This document shows, piece after piece, positions 22,967-34,099 of a stretch of DNA of 64,000 nt. The notes below the pieces were generated by a model that worked only from the letters and a program-made list of their open reading frames with translations, did no database searches and was not told the origin of the DNA. The stretch is from positions 2,170,001-2,234,000 of the forward strand of contig CM082578.2 in assembly GCA_040954595.2 (NCBI GenBank), written 5' to 3'. Source of the stretch: Balanoglossus misakiensis (lineage: Eukaryota; Hemichordata). The translations under genes and the position numbers were made by a program. Within the stretch, counting starts at the first letter, position 1, and every line of letters begins with the position of its first letter.

Positions 22967-23379
22967 GGATGTACGTTCAGTAAAATTGAAAGTATTGTCA
23001 TTTTTTTTAATTGTGGATTTTTGGATTTTCCTTTGTATGTATAATGAAAATCCGTAATAAAATATAGGGGTCACCGCGCTTGTTTTTGAAATACAGAGCC
23101 ATGAATTTAGTCGAAAAAAGAAGAAAACCGATGACTCAGCATTTTTCACCAATGGTTTGTCTATGGGCAAAATTTTTGACGCAATTTATCTCAAAATAGA
23201 GCGCGGTGACCCCTATATTTTATTTGACCAATGAATTTATATTTGCTGAACTGAGCTTTGTGTGAAATTTCGTGAAAATGACAATAGTAGAAGTTTGTTT
23301 TCTAGCAATTTTCAATGTAATCCTATGGGAAAAAGACCGGGCGCGCGCTGTTTCCGGTTTATGTTCTGCGCGTACATCC
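22967..23379. mobile_element. MITE with TTAA target, GGATGTACG ends
   Basis: 413 bp flanked by TTAA on both sides (22963-22966, 23380-23383). The termini are GGATGTACG and CGTACATCC. A second, internal inverted repeat (TAAAATATAGGGGTCACCGC at about 23057, complement at about 23200-23222) makes a stem. TTAA targets are used by piggyBac- and Kolobok-type elements. It lies in an intron of the transposase gene, so it inserted after that gene formed. Confidence 0.8.
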
Positions 23380-26296
23380 TTAATCCCCACTTCTAAAAGA
23401 GGTAGTTCAATAGCCGAATGAAGATGTTTCAGAAACGTGAAATCTGTACACAGCACAAGTTCATTTCAATCACACCCACAACATAAACACTTTCATTACA
23501 ACCCACTCGCAAAAATCTATCATATTTTTATTTATTTTTGCAGGAAAAAACAGAGAAAGTAAGCACAGTTAAGCAGAGAAATGAGCTATCATCAAGGAAG
23601 AGGTTGCAGTTCACATCAAATGCAGCTGTGAAGAACAGTCAAAGAGTGACACGAAAACAGACGTTTACCTTTCGTACATCTACATGTAATGGTGCAACTA
23701 CTCTCAGGCAGGTTATGAAGGCATTATGCAATGGGACGGTGCAAAAGGCTGTTCAGATGCTCCTAACTTCTGATGTGTCGTTTATACGTAATGGTAGTCT
23801 AGAAGGTCTAGCTGCTGCAGCCAAACTGGAAGGAAAGAAGCATACCAAGACTTTGTGCTCTCTGAAAAATACACGTACTCTGACAAAAAAAGCTGTGCTC
23901 GATGAAGTCAAGACAAAATTACCAATTCTGTGGACAGCTTTATCCTCATTCTGTGGGAAAAGTAATGAATTGGGAGAAAACCATTTATTAATGGCGCTGT
24001 CAGTAATAATACATGGTAGAAATAGAAATTTTAATGGACTGCAACACCTCATCAGTCTCGCTATGTACCAAAGTCAACTTCAAAAAGAAGGGTATGAAAT
24101 CCTCAGTAAACTTGGTGTTACCATGTCGTACAGAACGGTGTTAAACCAACTAGACAAGGCAGCTTTGAAGGTGGACGAAACCATGAAGAGTTGGAAGGAA
24201 TCAGTGGAAAATCAAGATAGGGTAAGGGATATTTTGATTTTAATCTGTCAAGAGGAATGTTCAGTAAATGGGTTCAAGAGATTTTGGACAACATTATGTG
24301 TTAAATACATGTATGGCTAGGAAATCAAGATAGAGTACAGTGTACATGTTTAGATGGGTTATAATTCACACTTAACCCTTTCAACACCATTTACCTGTGT
24401 AGAGGTCCAGTTTTACCAGAGAAAACAATGGACTTGGACCAAACCATGGTGGTGAAATGGTCAATAAATGTTACATAATTATAGTTATTCAGCAATATGA
24501 CATTTATCCTGTTACCAAATCTTTCTTGTAGGTTAATCAGTTTAACCAAGAGAGCACTGAGGATGTTGCTGTGCATGTTGATCATCCTTATCATATGGTT
24601 GACCCTGGAAATGAAAACTACCGGTGGATCAAGCAGATCATACATACTGTTCAACACAGGAACAAAGTCATCAGAGATCTAGAAGCGAATCAAATGCATA
24701 TCGATTTAACATTGATAACCTGGATTATGAAGTCAGAGTGCGAAATATGACATCGGAACACCAGAATAGGTCTAAGCATTATGTTCAGGTAATTCCATTT
24801 TCTGGTATATTTTTATGTGTCTTTGTATTTTTTATCTTGTCAGTGTCTTGCTAGAATTAAAAAGAATGACTGTAGATGGCATAAGTATTGAATCTTTTCA
24901 TGCATGTAAAACAAAATTACTATCAAAAAACTTTACCGGCTGATGTTATTCATTTTATTTCAGTGAAAAGTAGGTCACTGTGGTGAAATAACCTTTTGAT
25001 TTGGTACATGTGTATGATTATATAGGAATCTGTTGCCATAACTAATTTGTGCTGGTCTCATAGATTTTAATAATCTTGTGTAGCCATGCTGTGCAATGTT
25101 AAATCTGCAATAGTTACATGTCTCACATAGCATTGTATTTTTCTTGTCTGCTGTGACTGTCATTAAGGCAATGTGTGTTAAAGACAGAATCTGTTGTGAA
25201 TCTTTGCCAAATGATCAACCAATTGGTGACCTTAGAAACCTGCAAATCAGTGACTTCATTCCATCAGTTGAGGATAATTACAGCATAAGAAATGACATGA
25301 TCCATGCTGTGTCACTTATTGCCATCAAATACATGAAAGGCTTCAAGGTATTTGAAGGTGTTATACCAAGTCATTTCAGGCATAAGTATACAGACCAAAT
25401 GAAAGAAAAGTCTGCTGTGGTAAGAATATAGCAAAATAGAAAACTGGGACCAATGTCGAGGTTAATGCATGTTAGCCTTTTACCTGCATGTTGCTGATTT
25501 ATTTCGATTTTTCAGTGCACGATTTGTTATAACTAAACTACTAATATGTATGTTATGTTATTCTCGGTCTTTACAAAGCAATGTTATCCACACTCAAGGT
25601 TATAGCTATGGTTGACCCAAAGTTTGTGTCGACTTTGTGCAGTTGTCTAGTTACAGAAGTGGGTGTTTTGAAATAGTGTTTTCCTGTAAGTTACCCAAGA
25701 AAGCCTGACCAGTGTGATATTTTTCATAGTCAAGAGAACGATTCTGTTAATGTTATGATTACTGTTGTGAAGACTGAAGAGATTGACCCTGTTTAGTTTT
25801 TTGATTTGACAAGTAATTTTATGCAAAATGCACAATTTGGAAGAAAAAAAAATAGCATGAAACTTTCAGAATTCAGAAATGAACTTTAAAATAATTATTC
25901 TGTTGGAATTGAACATTCATTTCTATGTGATGCTACTTCTTCAACAACCATAAGAAAACCTTGAATATGAGCTTCAGTGCTGTTGTTATTATTATGTTCA
26001 ATTAACAAGTTTTTATTCACTGACTTTGTTATTTGTAGATGATAATATAAATCATGTTCCACATATCTATGAAAATGTTTTACATTCAAATAAAGCCTCT
26101 CCATCAGTGGTAAGGAGGTTTCTTTCTTATATTCATGCAATGCATTTTATTGATTATCGTTATGACATTACAAGTAGTTTTACCTTAGGTATTTTATTAC
26201 TGTTTTAGCATGTAGTTATGTTTTTTAGCTGTAAACTTGAATATTTTGGGCATAAACTTGTGTTATTCATGCAAAGTATTAGGGCCCTTAAAGTTA

Positions 26297-26560
26297 GGCC
26301 AAAATAAAAATATGTGCTGTTCCGATTACTCGACATACCCTAATTCTAACCCGTCGACTGTAAACTTTTTAGAGCTACGTAAACCCAGAAGTAAAAATAA
26401 CAATGTCAAATATACATAATTTATGCAAATTGTGCGAATCATGCAAGAACTAGAATGTCATTCTTCTACACTACGACGGCCAGCGAAATAAAATAAATTT
26501 GCAAAATAAAAAAATTTCCCTACCTTACCTACCCTATTTTCGCACATATTTTTTTTGGCC
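26297..26560. mobile_element. MITE, GGCCAAAA-ended family, copy 2
   Basis: 264 bp flanked by TTA (26294-26296 and 26561-26563). Its ends are GGCCAAAATAAAAATATGTG and TTTTTTTTGGCC. It is the reverse-oriented relative of the element at 443-785, with TCGGAACAGCACAT-type subterminal sequence. The TTA target and GG start suggest Harbinger-type mobilisation. Confidence 0.75.
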
Positions 26561-28726
26561 TTAACTAATGTTTTTTTTCACTCTGATCAGAGGGAGGTTG
26601 TTAATTTTGTTTTCAACTGTTCTTATTTAAGCTGCCGTTGGGAATCCTTGAAAAAAATGAAAATATAACTAATGACATCATTGATGTAATGGAGTACCTG
26701 CAAAAACTGGTCCCAGGAACACGCACCGAAGTAGAAGTAGAGGAAATATATGGCAGGTAATTTAATGCTGGCCGTTTGCCATATTAAAGTTGCATTTACA
26801 TTTCATTTTTTTCAGCTAGTCTTGTAAGAATCACTTGTTTTTGCTCCTCTTCAGGAGCTGATGCTGTAGTGCTGAGTGTGTGTCAACATGCTGAGACTTG
26901 AGTATCTTGTAAATAATATACAAATTGTCTTTTATTATACCTTTAGAGAGGAGAGGTCAGAAAATCTGAGACCAATACCTCTAGGTGGGGATCAACTGAC
27001 AGCGGAGAGAGTAAGAGGAGCCCATATGGCTCGTCTTGATGGTGAAACGCCAGAGGAAAGAATGGAAGGTGTTTTTGCGATGATGGAAGATTTCCATGAA
27101 AAAATGAATTTCTTGCAGGTAAACATATCAAAGATTTTGACATCTTACTGTGTAGGACAAATTTAAATTTTTAATCCTGTGAACATTGTCATATTGAAAC
27201 CTGCATGGAAACTACATTCAAATTGAAACATGAACAATGCATATAGAGGGTGTGGGACATATCACAGTCTTTAGTCAACATTATATAGATCATTACATTT
27301 ATATCTGAGAAATTTTACGAAAACTAATATGCCTGAATGGATGTAATGCAGCACATATTTTTAATTTGAGATGAAAGGTTAAAAAAACATGGTAGTTTTA
27401 TCAAAACTTGTGTGAACTTCAGCCTGAACTGCTGTAGACTTCATACCCAGTGATATTGGAATATATCTCCCTTTTCAAGAGATCAGTACAATGCAACACT
27501 CAGATAAAGAGCAATGATTACATGACTATTACACGCATATGATTTAAATGTTTTTATCCAAATGATCCACCTTTAATACAGCTGAAATCTTAAAACATCT
27601 TATTTCTCTAAAGGCTGTAATGGATAAACTGTATACCATGGCAAGTGCAAGAGATGGTGGTTATACTCTCAGCCAGTTGAGAAATCTCATTAACAGACGG
27701 AACGTTGTTGGGAAAGTGACGCAAGACTACCATGCTGTGGGTGAATTTTTCGACCTTGTGACTGATGTTCACATCTTAGTAGCAATAACTGAGTACTTGA
27801 ACATTGAAAACTTGGATAGCAATATTGATGTATTCCCAAGAGAAACGCACCTGTATCCAAATGAAAGAAAACATGCTGTGTTGAAAAATCTCATCGGATG
27901 TATTGTTGACAAGTTTGTCCTAAACCCAATGAAGAAAACTTGCAGTCTATTGAGGAAAACACTGGAGGTGGTCAAGTAGTTGAGCAGGACCATGTGTACA
28001 ATTATGCTACAGCCATTCTCAAGTACGGCCTATTGAGACGTATTTCCGTCATGACCACAGCAGCAGGAGATGGAGAGAGATGTTTGAGGAATTGGAGATA
28101 CGCTATGCTTGTCTATCATTCCAGTCACAAGGTCAAGTATAGACTTGAGGCTTTTCTTCTCCAGGCAAGTACCAAAGCGTTGTTGTCACCACGGCTGAGT
28201 CATCAAATAACCTGGAATAGGTTCATAAACCTATCGGGAGGAGAAGGAAATAATTTGGACGGAGACTATGTCATGGAACTCCTAAATAGACTCGCTAAGA
28301 AAAGAATAAAGACACTGGGACCAAATCACACAAGTGCAGCTGTTGCCAGAATTGGAAAGACTCTGATGTACTGTGATGACATTGAGAAGCATTTGCTTCA
28401 GGAATTCGGTGTTGCATTTCAGTCTAGAGCACACACAAAGGCTAGTGTTAATAGTGATATCAGAAAGATGTATGAGGAGCTGAAACATAAGTCATCTGTA
28501 TTTAAATGGAATGCAGGGAGGGCACATGGTCATTTCCCAAACTTTAATGCTGACATTTTCTCTAATATTGATCCAAAAGACTTACACAGGTGGATAAACG
28601 GGAAGAAAAAAGAATATTCAACTGGTAAATGGGCATTCTAAAGAAAAGCACTCTGTTGCAATGAGATGTCTTGAATTGTACCCAAATCTTGAGTATACCT
28701 GCCCACGGCAAGGGTTATTGCTTTAA

Positions 28727-29071
28727 AGGGACAAAGTCTCTCTCTCCCGGGCCTTTTTCCATTAATTATATTTGATACAAGACACCATTTATGTTATTCT
28801 ACAAGTGGATATATAGAGAATCCACATTCAACGACACACAACTTCCATCCCGTTTGTAGGATATGAGAATAAAAATCCTGCCAAAATGAATAAATGGTAA
28901 ACACCGATTATTCATTTTGGCGAGTTTTTCACTCTCCTGTCTACAAGTTGGATGGATGTTGTGTGTGGTTGAAGGTTGATTCACTTCATATCCACATGTA
29001 GAATAACATAAATGGTGTCTTGTATCAAATATAATTAATGGAAAAAGGGCAGCGAAAGAGACTTTGTCCCT
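28727..29071. mobile_element. Near-palindromic MITE with TTAA target
   Basis: 345 bp between TTAA copies (28723-28726 and 29072-29075). The ends AGGGACAAAGTCTC and GAGACTTTGTCCCT continue into arms of about 90 bp or more (TTCCATTAATTATATTTGAT and so on), so most of the element is one hairpin. It lies 85 bp after the transposase stop codon. Confidence 0.85.
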
Positions 29072-29400
29072 TTAATGAATATTTTCCTTTTCTTCAAAAA
29101 TTTGCTTTCATCTGTAAGCTTAGGGTGATAATTTTTAGCTCAAATTTGATATACATGTGAGGTTATATAAGCTGAAGTGGATGGCATCTGTATGTATGTA
29201 TATAAAGTAAGGGTAGGTGGAGAAACGGTAAGCATAATCTCTATGTTTCGTGTGTCAGTGAGATGAGCGAGTATAGTGACTCACGAAACATAATTGTGTG
29301 TAAACCAATCAGCAACTCTTTTATTACGATACTGGAGGCCACCAGCCCAAAAGTATAATCATCAATCATAAAATGAACAAATAGATAAATAACACTGTAT

Positions 29401-30472
29401 GTAAGAGAACACATAGAAGTTCTCATGATACTCATTCAAATGTACAGGTCATTATACACTGTAAGAAAGCACATAGAAGTTCTCATGATACTCATTCAAA
29501 TGTACAGGTCATTATACACTGTAAGAGAACACATAGAAGTTCTCATGATACTCATTCAAATGTACAGGTCATTATACACTGTAAGAGAACACATAGAAGT
29601 TCTCATGATACTCATTCAAATGTACAGGTCATTACACACTGTAAGAGAACACATAGAAGTTCTCATGATACTCATTCAAATGTACAGGTCATTATACACT
29701 GTAAGAGAACACATAGAAGTTCTCATGATACTCATTCAAATGTACAGGTCATTATACACTGTAAGAGAACACATAGAAGTTCTCATGATACTCATTCAAA
29801 TGTACAGGTCATTACACACTGTAAGAGAACACATAGAAGTTCTCATGATACTCATTCAAATGTACAGGTCATTACACACTGTAAGAGAACACATAGAAGT
29901 TCTCATGATACTCATTCAAATGTACAGGTCATTATACACTGTAAGAGAACACATAGAAGTTCTCATGATACTCATTCAAATGTACAGGTCATTATACACT
30001 GTAAGAGAACACATAGAAGTTCTCATGAAACTCATTCAAATGTACAGGTCATTATACACTGTAAGACAGCACATAGAAGTTCTCATGATACTCATTCAAA
30101 TGTACAGGTCATTATACACTGTAAGAGAACACATAGAAGTTCTCATGATACTCATTCAAATGTACAGGTCATTATACACTGTAAGAGAACACATAGAAGT
30201 TCTCATGATACTCATTCAAATGTACAGGTCATTATACACTGTAAGACAGCACATAGAAGTTCTCATGATACTCATTCAAATGTACAGGTCATTATACACT
30301 GTAAGAGAACACATAGAAGTTCTCATGATACTCATTCAAATGTACAGGTCATTATACACTGTAAGAGAACACATAGAAGTTCTCATGATACTCATTCAAA
30401 TGTACAGGTCATTACACACTGTAAGAGAACACATAGAAGTTCTCATGCATTCAAATGTACAGGTCATTATAC
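29401..30472. repeat. 60-bp minisatellite, 17 copies plus one shortened copy
   Basis: The unit begins GTAAGAGAACACATAGAAGT and repeats exactly every 60 bp from 29401 to 30420. A last copy lacks 5 bp after TCTCATG. Variants are few: AAAGC at 29465, GACAGC at 30065 and 30245, ATGAAACT at 30026, and TTACACACT instead of TTATACACT in copies 4, 7, 8 and 17. Because 60 is a multiple of 3 and one frame lacks stops, a 358-codon frame exists. It has no splice or promoter context and is unlikely to be a gene. It fills the gap between the two convergent gene ends. Confidence 0.95.
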
Positions 30473-30481
30473 CCAACAGTT

Positions 30482-33095
30482 TCACTCCAATTTATCATTG
30501 ATAATTTTCCACACTTCTGAGGCAATGTGCGAGTCAAACACAAACTCTGTAAGAATGTCATCCTCACAATGAATGTATGGAATATTGCCTACTATGTCAG
30601 AAATAACAGCATCTGTTAACCCAGTCATTACGATTGCTGAAATTAAACCCCCGGACATTGAATCTCTATATGTTGTCAAGTCTTGTTTGATTATCTGTTT
30701 TTGTTCTTCAGTAACATAATTAGTTAGGCAGTCCTGCTGTTCAGCATCTTTAGCAGCTGCACCCAGTTCCTCATCAGTAAGCCTCACTGGGATCAAACCA
30801 GGATGTATAGGGCATTCCCCACATTCACATCGTCCATAGCAAATGTTACAACATAGATGGCCCTGAGAAACATTAATTTGTGTGTTTTGTCCAAAATGTT
30901 TCAAAAGGATATCTCTTCGACATCTGTCATCTGACATGCAAAATTCTCTCATTTGGCTATCAGTGGCAACTCTGCTCACATCTCTTGGATGATAGTAGAC
31001 AGTAGAAAATGCCTGTGTCCCATCCCTTCCTGCCCTGCCTGATTCCTGTACAAAGCCTTCAAAGGATCTGGAAGCTCCCCAATGAATGATCATGTGGACA
31101 TCCGGGGCATCCACTCCCATACCGAATGCAATAGTAGCTATTATGACTCTCAACTTGGATTCAGTCTTGCTGAATGATTTTTCAATGAATCTTTTATTTT
31201 TCACTGGGGTGGAGTGGTGGTACATTGTAACCAGTGCATTCCGAATCGTTGGTGCCCCAATCCATGATTCATCATTTAATTCACTGATGAAATACTTGTA
31301 CAAATGTGCACAAGATTTGATATTTCGGCAGTAAATTATGTGTTTCTTAGTTTCTGCCTTCATGCATCTCAGAGAATCAGCAAGCCAAGAGAATGTGTCA
31401 GCAATTGATGGTGGAGCCTGTATTGTTTGGTAGAATATATTGTGGCGGTCAAGATCACATGTCACCAGCTCACATTTTTCCATGCATAGGATTTTCTTTA
31501 TTTCAGATCTCATCTCTGGAGTTGCAGTTGCAGTGAGTGCTACCATGCTAGCCCTTGGAAGAAGACTCCGTAGTTCACCGATGCGAGCATAGTCTTTTCG
31601 AAAATCTTTACCCCTGAACAATTGAAAATAACAATAGACATGTCAACATTTTTAAGAGTGGGAGATCATAAAAGCTGTGTGTGTATTCATGTCTATTTCA
31701 GCACCAGTTCATTTTAAAATTGAAGCATGTTTTCTTTTTTACATTTTGCTTAATATGATGATTATCATTGCCAGTTCTCATGCAACATATTTTTATTTGC
31801 CATTTGGAGATTTAAGCATTATACAATATTTCTATAAAATACTGAAAATCTCCTGATGACAACGACATTCCTCACTCAAACATTCATGTGATAAAAACTT
31901 GGAAGCAAAACTTTATAATTTATACTTAATGTATGTTCACACACATGTAGATATATATTTTTATATACACGGTATTGGTTATATACACATACCACTGAAC
32001 AACACAGTGTGCTTCATCAACAACAATGGAATGAATGGTGTCTCTGTACTTTGCTTGGCCTAGATGATTTCTCCAATTACCACTAAATAGAGCTTCTGGA
32101 CTGAGCAGCATGATGTCACAATCTCTATTTGTAAAAGAAAAATATGTGATGCTATTAATAATATACTCATATGGGATGCATGAAAACACTTATTAAGAGA
32201 TGATATTTCACATAAGTAATTGCAGTTCAGTTTCTATGAAGTACATCAATGTAGTACATGTACGTACTTAATTAACATAGTGTCATATAAGTCATGCTAA
32301 TAGATTGGTATGGTGGATAGATAATGTGGTTGCAGCATTCTCCAAAATAGGTGAGATGTTTCACTTGACATTACATTTTACAAATCTAAATATGAAATCA
32401 TACATGAGCATAATGTAACAAACCTGTACTATAGCCTTGTTGTTCGCTCAGCTGTACTGCACTAACTCCCATCATGTTGAGACGCTGCACCTGGTCAGCC
32501 ATAAGGGACACCAGTGGAGATATCACTAGCACTTTATGATTCATCGGAGGGTTGTGGTATTCTTTAAGTATGTTTGGTAACAATGCATATATTATTGTTT
32601 TCCCATAGCCGGTAGGCAATACTGCCATGACATCATTACCATTCACAAGTTGCCTTAAGCACTCAACTTGTCCATCCTGATTGAAAATACATTAAAAAAA
32701 CAAGGTTTTATAGGCCCTAATATGACAGCACAACATTAATAAAAATTAATCAATGTACTCACGAAAAATAATCATTCAATTTTAAACATCAAACGTCCAA
32801 CACTGAAAAATACTGGCATGAAATAACTTAAAGGGTCACATTGAAGAATACTTAAATAACCCTGAACAGCACGTGCAGTGTCAGAAATTCTCTGCCGTGC
32901 AACTGAGTTCAATTGTGATAGGATGAAATAATCTAGCAAACGAGTATTTTGAGAAATTAAACTATACCTAACAGATCAAGAAATTCCTACCTTTAACTTG
33001 TATGATATATCGTACAAGGTTAAAGATGCTTCAATTGCAGCGTTCAATCGGTCTCCATCGATGGATGTCGCCGAGGTTTTGCTGGATGTCGCCAT
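30482..33095 (-). CDS. RecQ-like ATP-dependent DNA helicase of the transposon, 539 aa
   Basis: Four exons (33095-32991, 32676-32424, 32122-31993, 31613-30482) sum to 1620 nt with perfect phase continuity. The ATG lies in the right TIR. Superfamily-2 motifs are in order: PTGYGKT (56-62, Walker A), DEAH (155-158), TATATP (190-195), a motif V region IATIAFGMGVDAPD (about 321-334) and QESGRAGRDG (352-361). HCVVQWGKDFRKDY is the RecQ-typical stretch after DEAH. A Cys-rich zinc-binding region (CCNICYGRCECGEC) follows; no HRDC domain is present. RecQ enzymes unwind DNA 3'-5'; here the protein presumably assists transposition or repair of transposition products (inference). All key residues are intact and no frame break is seen, unlike the partner transposase. 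Confidence 0.9.
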
Positions 33096-33274
33096 TTTGG
33101 TCGAGTTGCAGTGACCCGGGTCATACTAGGTCATACTGACAGCTCAGCCAATCAGGCGATGATCAAAATCCTGACATCGGCCATTTTGTTTTACAAAGCT
33201 TTCAATAGCATTTCCCCAGACCCTTTTTCTGGAGAGCATCGGAAGAAGCAAAGGCGTCTGGGTAACCGAGACTA
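33090..33274. repeat. Right terminal inverted repeat (185 bp)
   Basis: Reverse complement of the left TIR. Its inner end CGCCATTTTGG holds the helicase start codon (ATG at 33095-33093). Immediately outside, at 33275, begins a 5'-truncated retroelement copy that leads into the 5S array. Confidence 0.95.
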
Positions 33275-33717
33275 GATTCACCCTTGACATGTGTTTTTTA
33301 TACAAAATTATCCACTCACAGTATGATTCACCTGGTATTTTAAATCAAATATGTTTTTATGCCCCTAGTAGAAATTTACGCAAGAAACCCTTTTTTAAAC
33401 CCGACTTGTGCTCCGTTAATTGTAGACAATTCTCGACAATGCTCAGATGCATGTCTGCTTTTAATGAGATTTCTTCTAAATGTAATATTGATATTTTTTC
33501 TACGCTCCATAGTTTTAAATCTATTTTATCCAGTCATTTTAATGGTACTGTTCCTTGATTTGTATTTATATTTTACGTGACATGTGTTACTTTTTTCGGT
33601 GTCTTGTTTATCAGTTAGTTTTTGTTTTGTGATTTAATTGTTTTTATTGTTTCCCAGATCTGTAAGTTGGTTTGCCCGTTGATCTGTGTAATAAATAAAT
33701 AAATTAAAAAAAAAAAA
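33275..33717 (+). mobile_element. 5'-truncated Jockey/CR1-like retroelement copy (R0)
   Basis: The last ~440 bp of the element seen complete at 40860 and 52406. It covers the C-terminal codons of the reverse transcriptase frame (DMCFLYKIIHSQYD..), the 3' UTR and the (ATAA)n/poly-A tail ending at 33717. It differs from the others by a few substitutions, for example ACAATTC for AAAATTC at about 33427. The 3' side reads straight into GTAAGCT and the 5S spacer, as in the other copies. The 5' side is joined to the transposon TIR. Confidence 0.9.
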
Positions 33718-33934
33718 GTAAGCTGGACACTACTCACTCCGAGCCCGACCTGGTAATTTGTATGTTGTCCATCGAGCGCCTATAGCTTAGACCTATACAG
33801 GAGAGAACGGTTTATGAAGTTATGTTCAACAAAAATATATGATCATGGAATTAAAGAATTTGGAGAAAAAAAATATAATTAAAAATGGACGTTTACGACG
33901 ACAAAAAGGAAGACTGTTTAATGCAAAAGTTAAG

Positions 33935-33949
33935 AAAAAGGAAAAATTC
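33935..33949 (-). terminator. Pol III terminator of 5S (unit 1; repeated in all units)
   Basis: On the coding strand the gene end is followed by GAATTTTTCCTTTTTC, that is two T5 runs within 15 nt. This is the standard RNA polymerase III stop signal. Units 12, 20 and 21 carry a substitution (AAAAATG on the + strand) between the runs; both runs survive. Confidence 0.75.
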
Positions 33950-34069
33950 AAGCCTACGGCACGTGGTATTCCCAGGCGGTCACCCATCCAAGTACTAACC
34001 ACGCCCAACGCAGCTTAACTACGGTGATCGGACGAGAACCGGTGTATTCGACGTGGTATGGCCGTAGGC
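33950..34069 (-). rRNA. 5S rRNA, unit 1
   Basis: 120 nt, starting GCCTACGGCCATACCACG and ending GTGCCGTAGGCTT, with pairing ends. It carries the internal-control stretch TTGGATGGGTGACC. It has a unique change at nucleotide 49 (A to U in the RNA sense, + strand A at 34021), next to box A. Terminator-like T5 runs follow. Confidence 0.95.
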
Positions 34070-34090
34070 AAACACTGCTTGAATTTCTAC

Positions 34091-34099
34091 AATTATTAA
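34091..34099 (-). promoter_or_regulatory. TATA-like upstream element of 5S (unit 1; repeated in all units)
   Basis: TTAATAATT at -30 to -22 on the 5S coding strand. It is conserved in every unit at the same distance. Upstream TATA-like elements at about -30 are known for invertebrate 5S genes, in addition to the internal boxes. Confidence 0.5.

Larger units (their letters stand above)
21761..28641 (+). pseudogene. ZAD-finger/DUF6589-like transposase (nine exons, two frameshifts)
   Basis: Exons are 21761-22084, 22354-22431, 22800-22886, 23544-24221, 24532-24788, 25168-25419, 26632-26756, 26947-27118 and 27614-28641. All junctions are GT-AG. The total is 3001 nt, 2 nt short of a 1000-residue frame. 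Exon 1 encodes a ZAD-like zinc finger (CVSC near residue 13, YCSYVCRTCKRKIE). Later parts contain LSVIIHGRNRNFNG, a likely catalytic NIDNLDYEVRVRNMTSEHQN, VPGTRTEVEVE, GGDQLTAERVRGAH and ITWNRFINLSGGEGNN. This order recalls the DUF6589 family of transposase-like proteins in fungi, cnidarians and invertebrate deuterostomes. The frame breaks lie between 24615 and 24745, and near 27925 at an AAACCCAA run. Each is one missing base, so either decay or assembly error is possible. The start is fixed by the TIR-borne ATG. Confidence 0.75.
21582..33274. mobile_element. 11.7-kb DNA transposon with 185-bp TIRs, transposase and RecQ-like helicase
   Basis: The 185 bp at 21582-21766 reappear, by eye without mismatch, as the reverse complement at 33090-33274. 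Between them are two convergent multi-exon genes: a ZAD/DUF6589-like transposase gene (+) and a RecQ-like helicase gene (-). Both start codons are the ATGGCG at the inner end of the TIRs. A TA dinucleotide just outside GTCTCGG at each end would fit a TA target duplication, but the right flank is an unrelated truncated retroelement and the longer flanks do not match. Perfect TIRs and an intact helicase frame imply recent activity. Nested MITEs lie at 22967, 26297 and 28727. Confidence 0.85.

Noticed and set aside
22967-23379. Riboswitch-like or regulatory RNA in the transposase intron
   Set aside because: The strong stem is explained by MITE termini and TTAA target duplication.
29401-30472. 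CRISPR-like regular repeats
   Set aside because: The whole 60-bp period is conserved with no unique spacers, and the locus is eukaryotic, so it is a minisatellite.
29425-30501. 358-codon open frame of 20-residue repeats
   Set aside because: It is the 60-bp minisatellite read in its stop-free frame. There is no splice, promoter or domain evidence.
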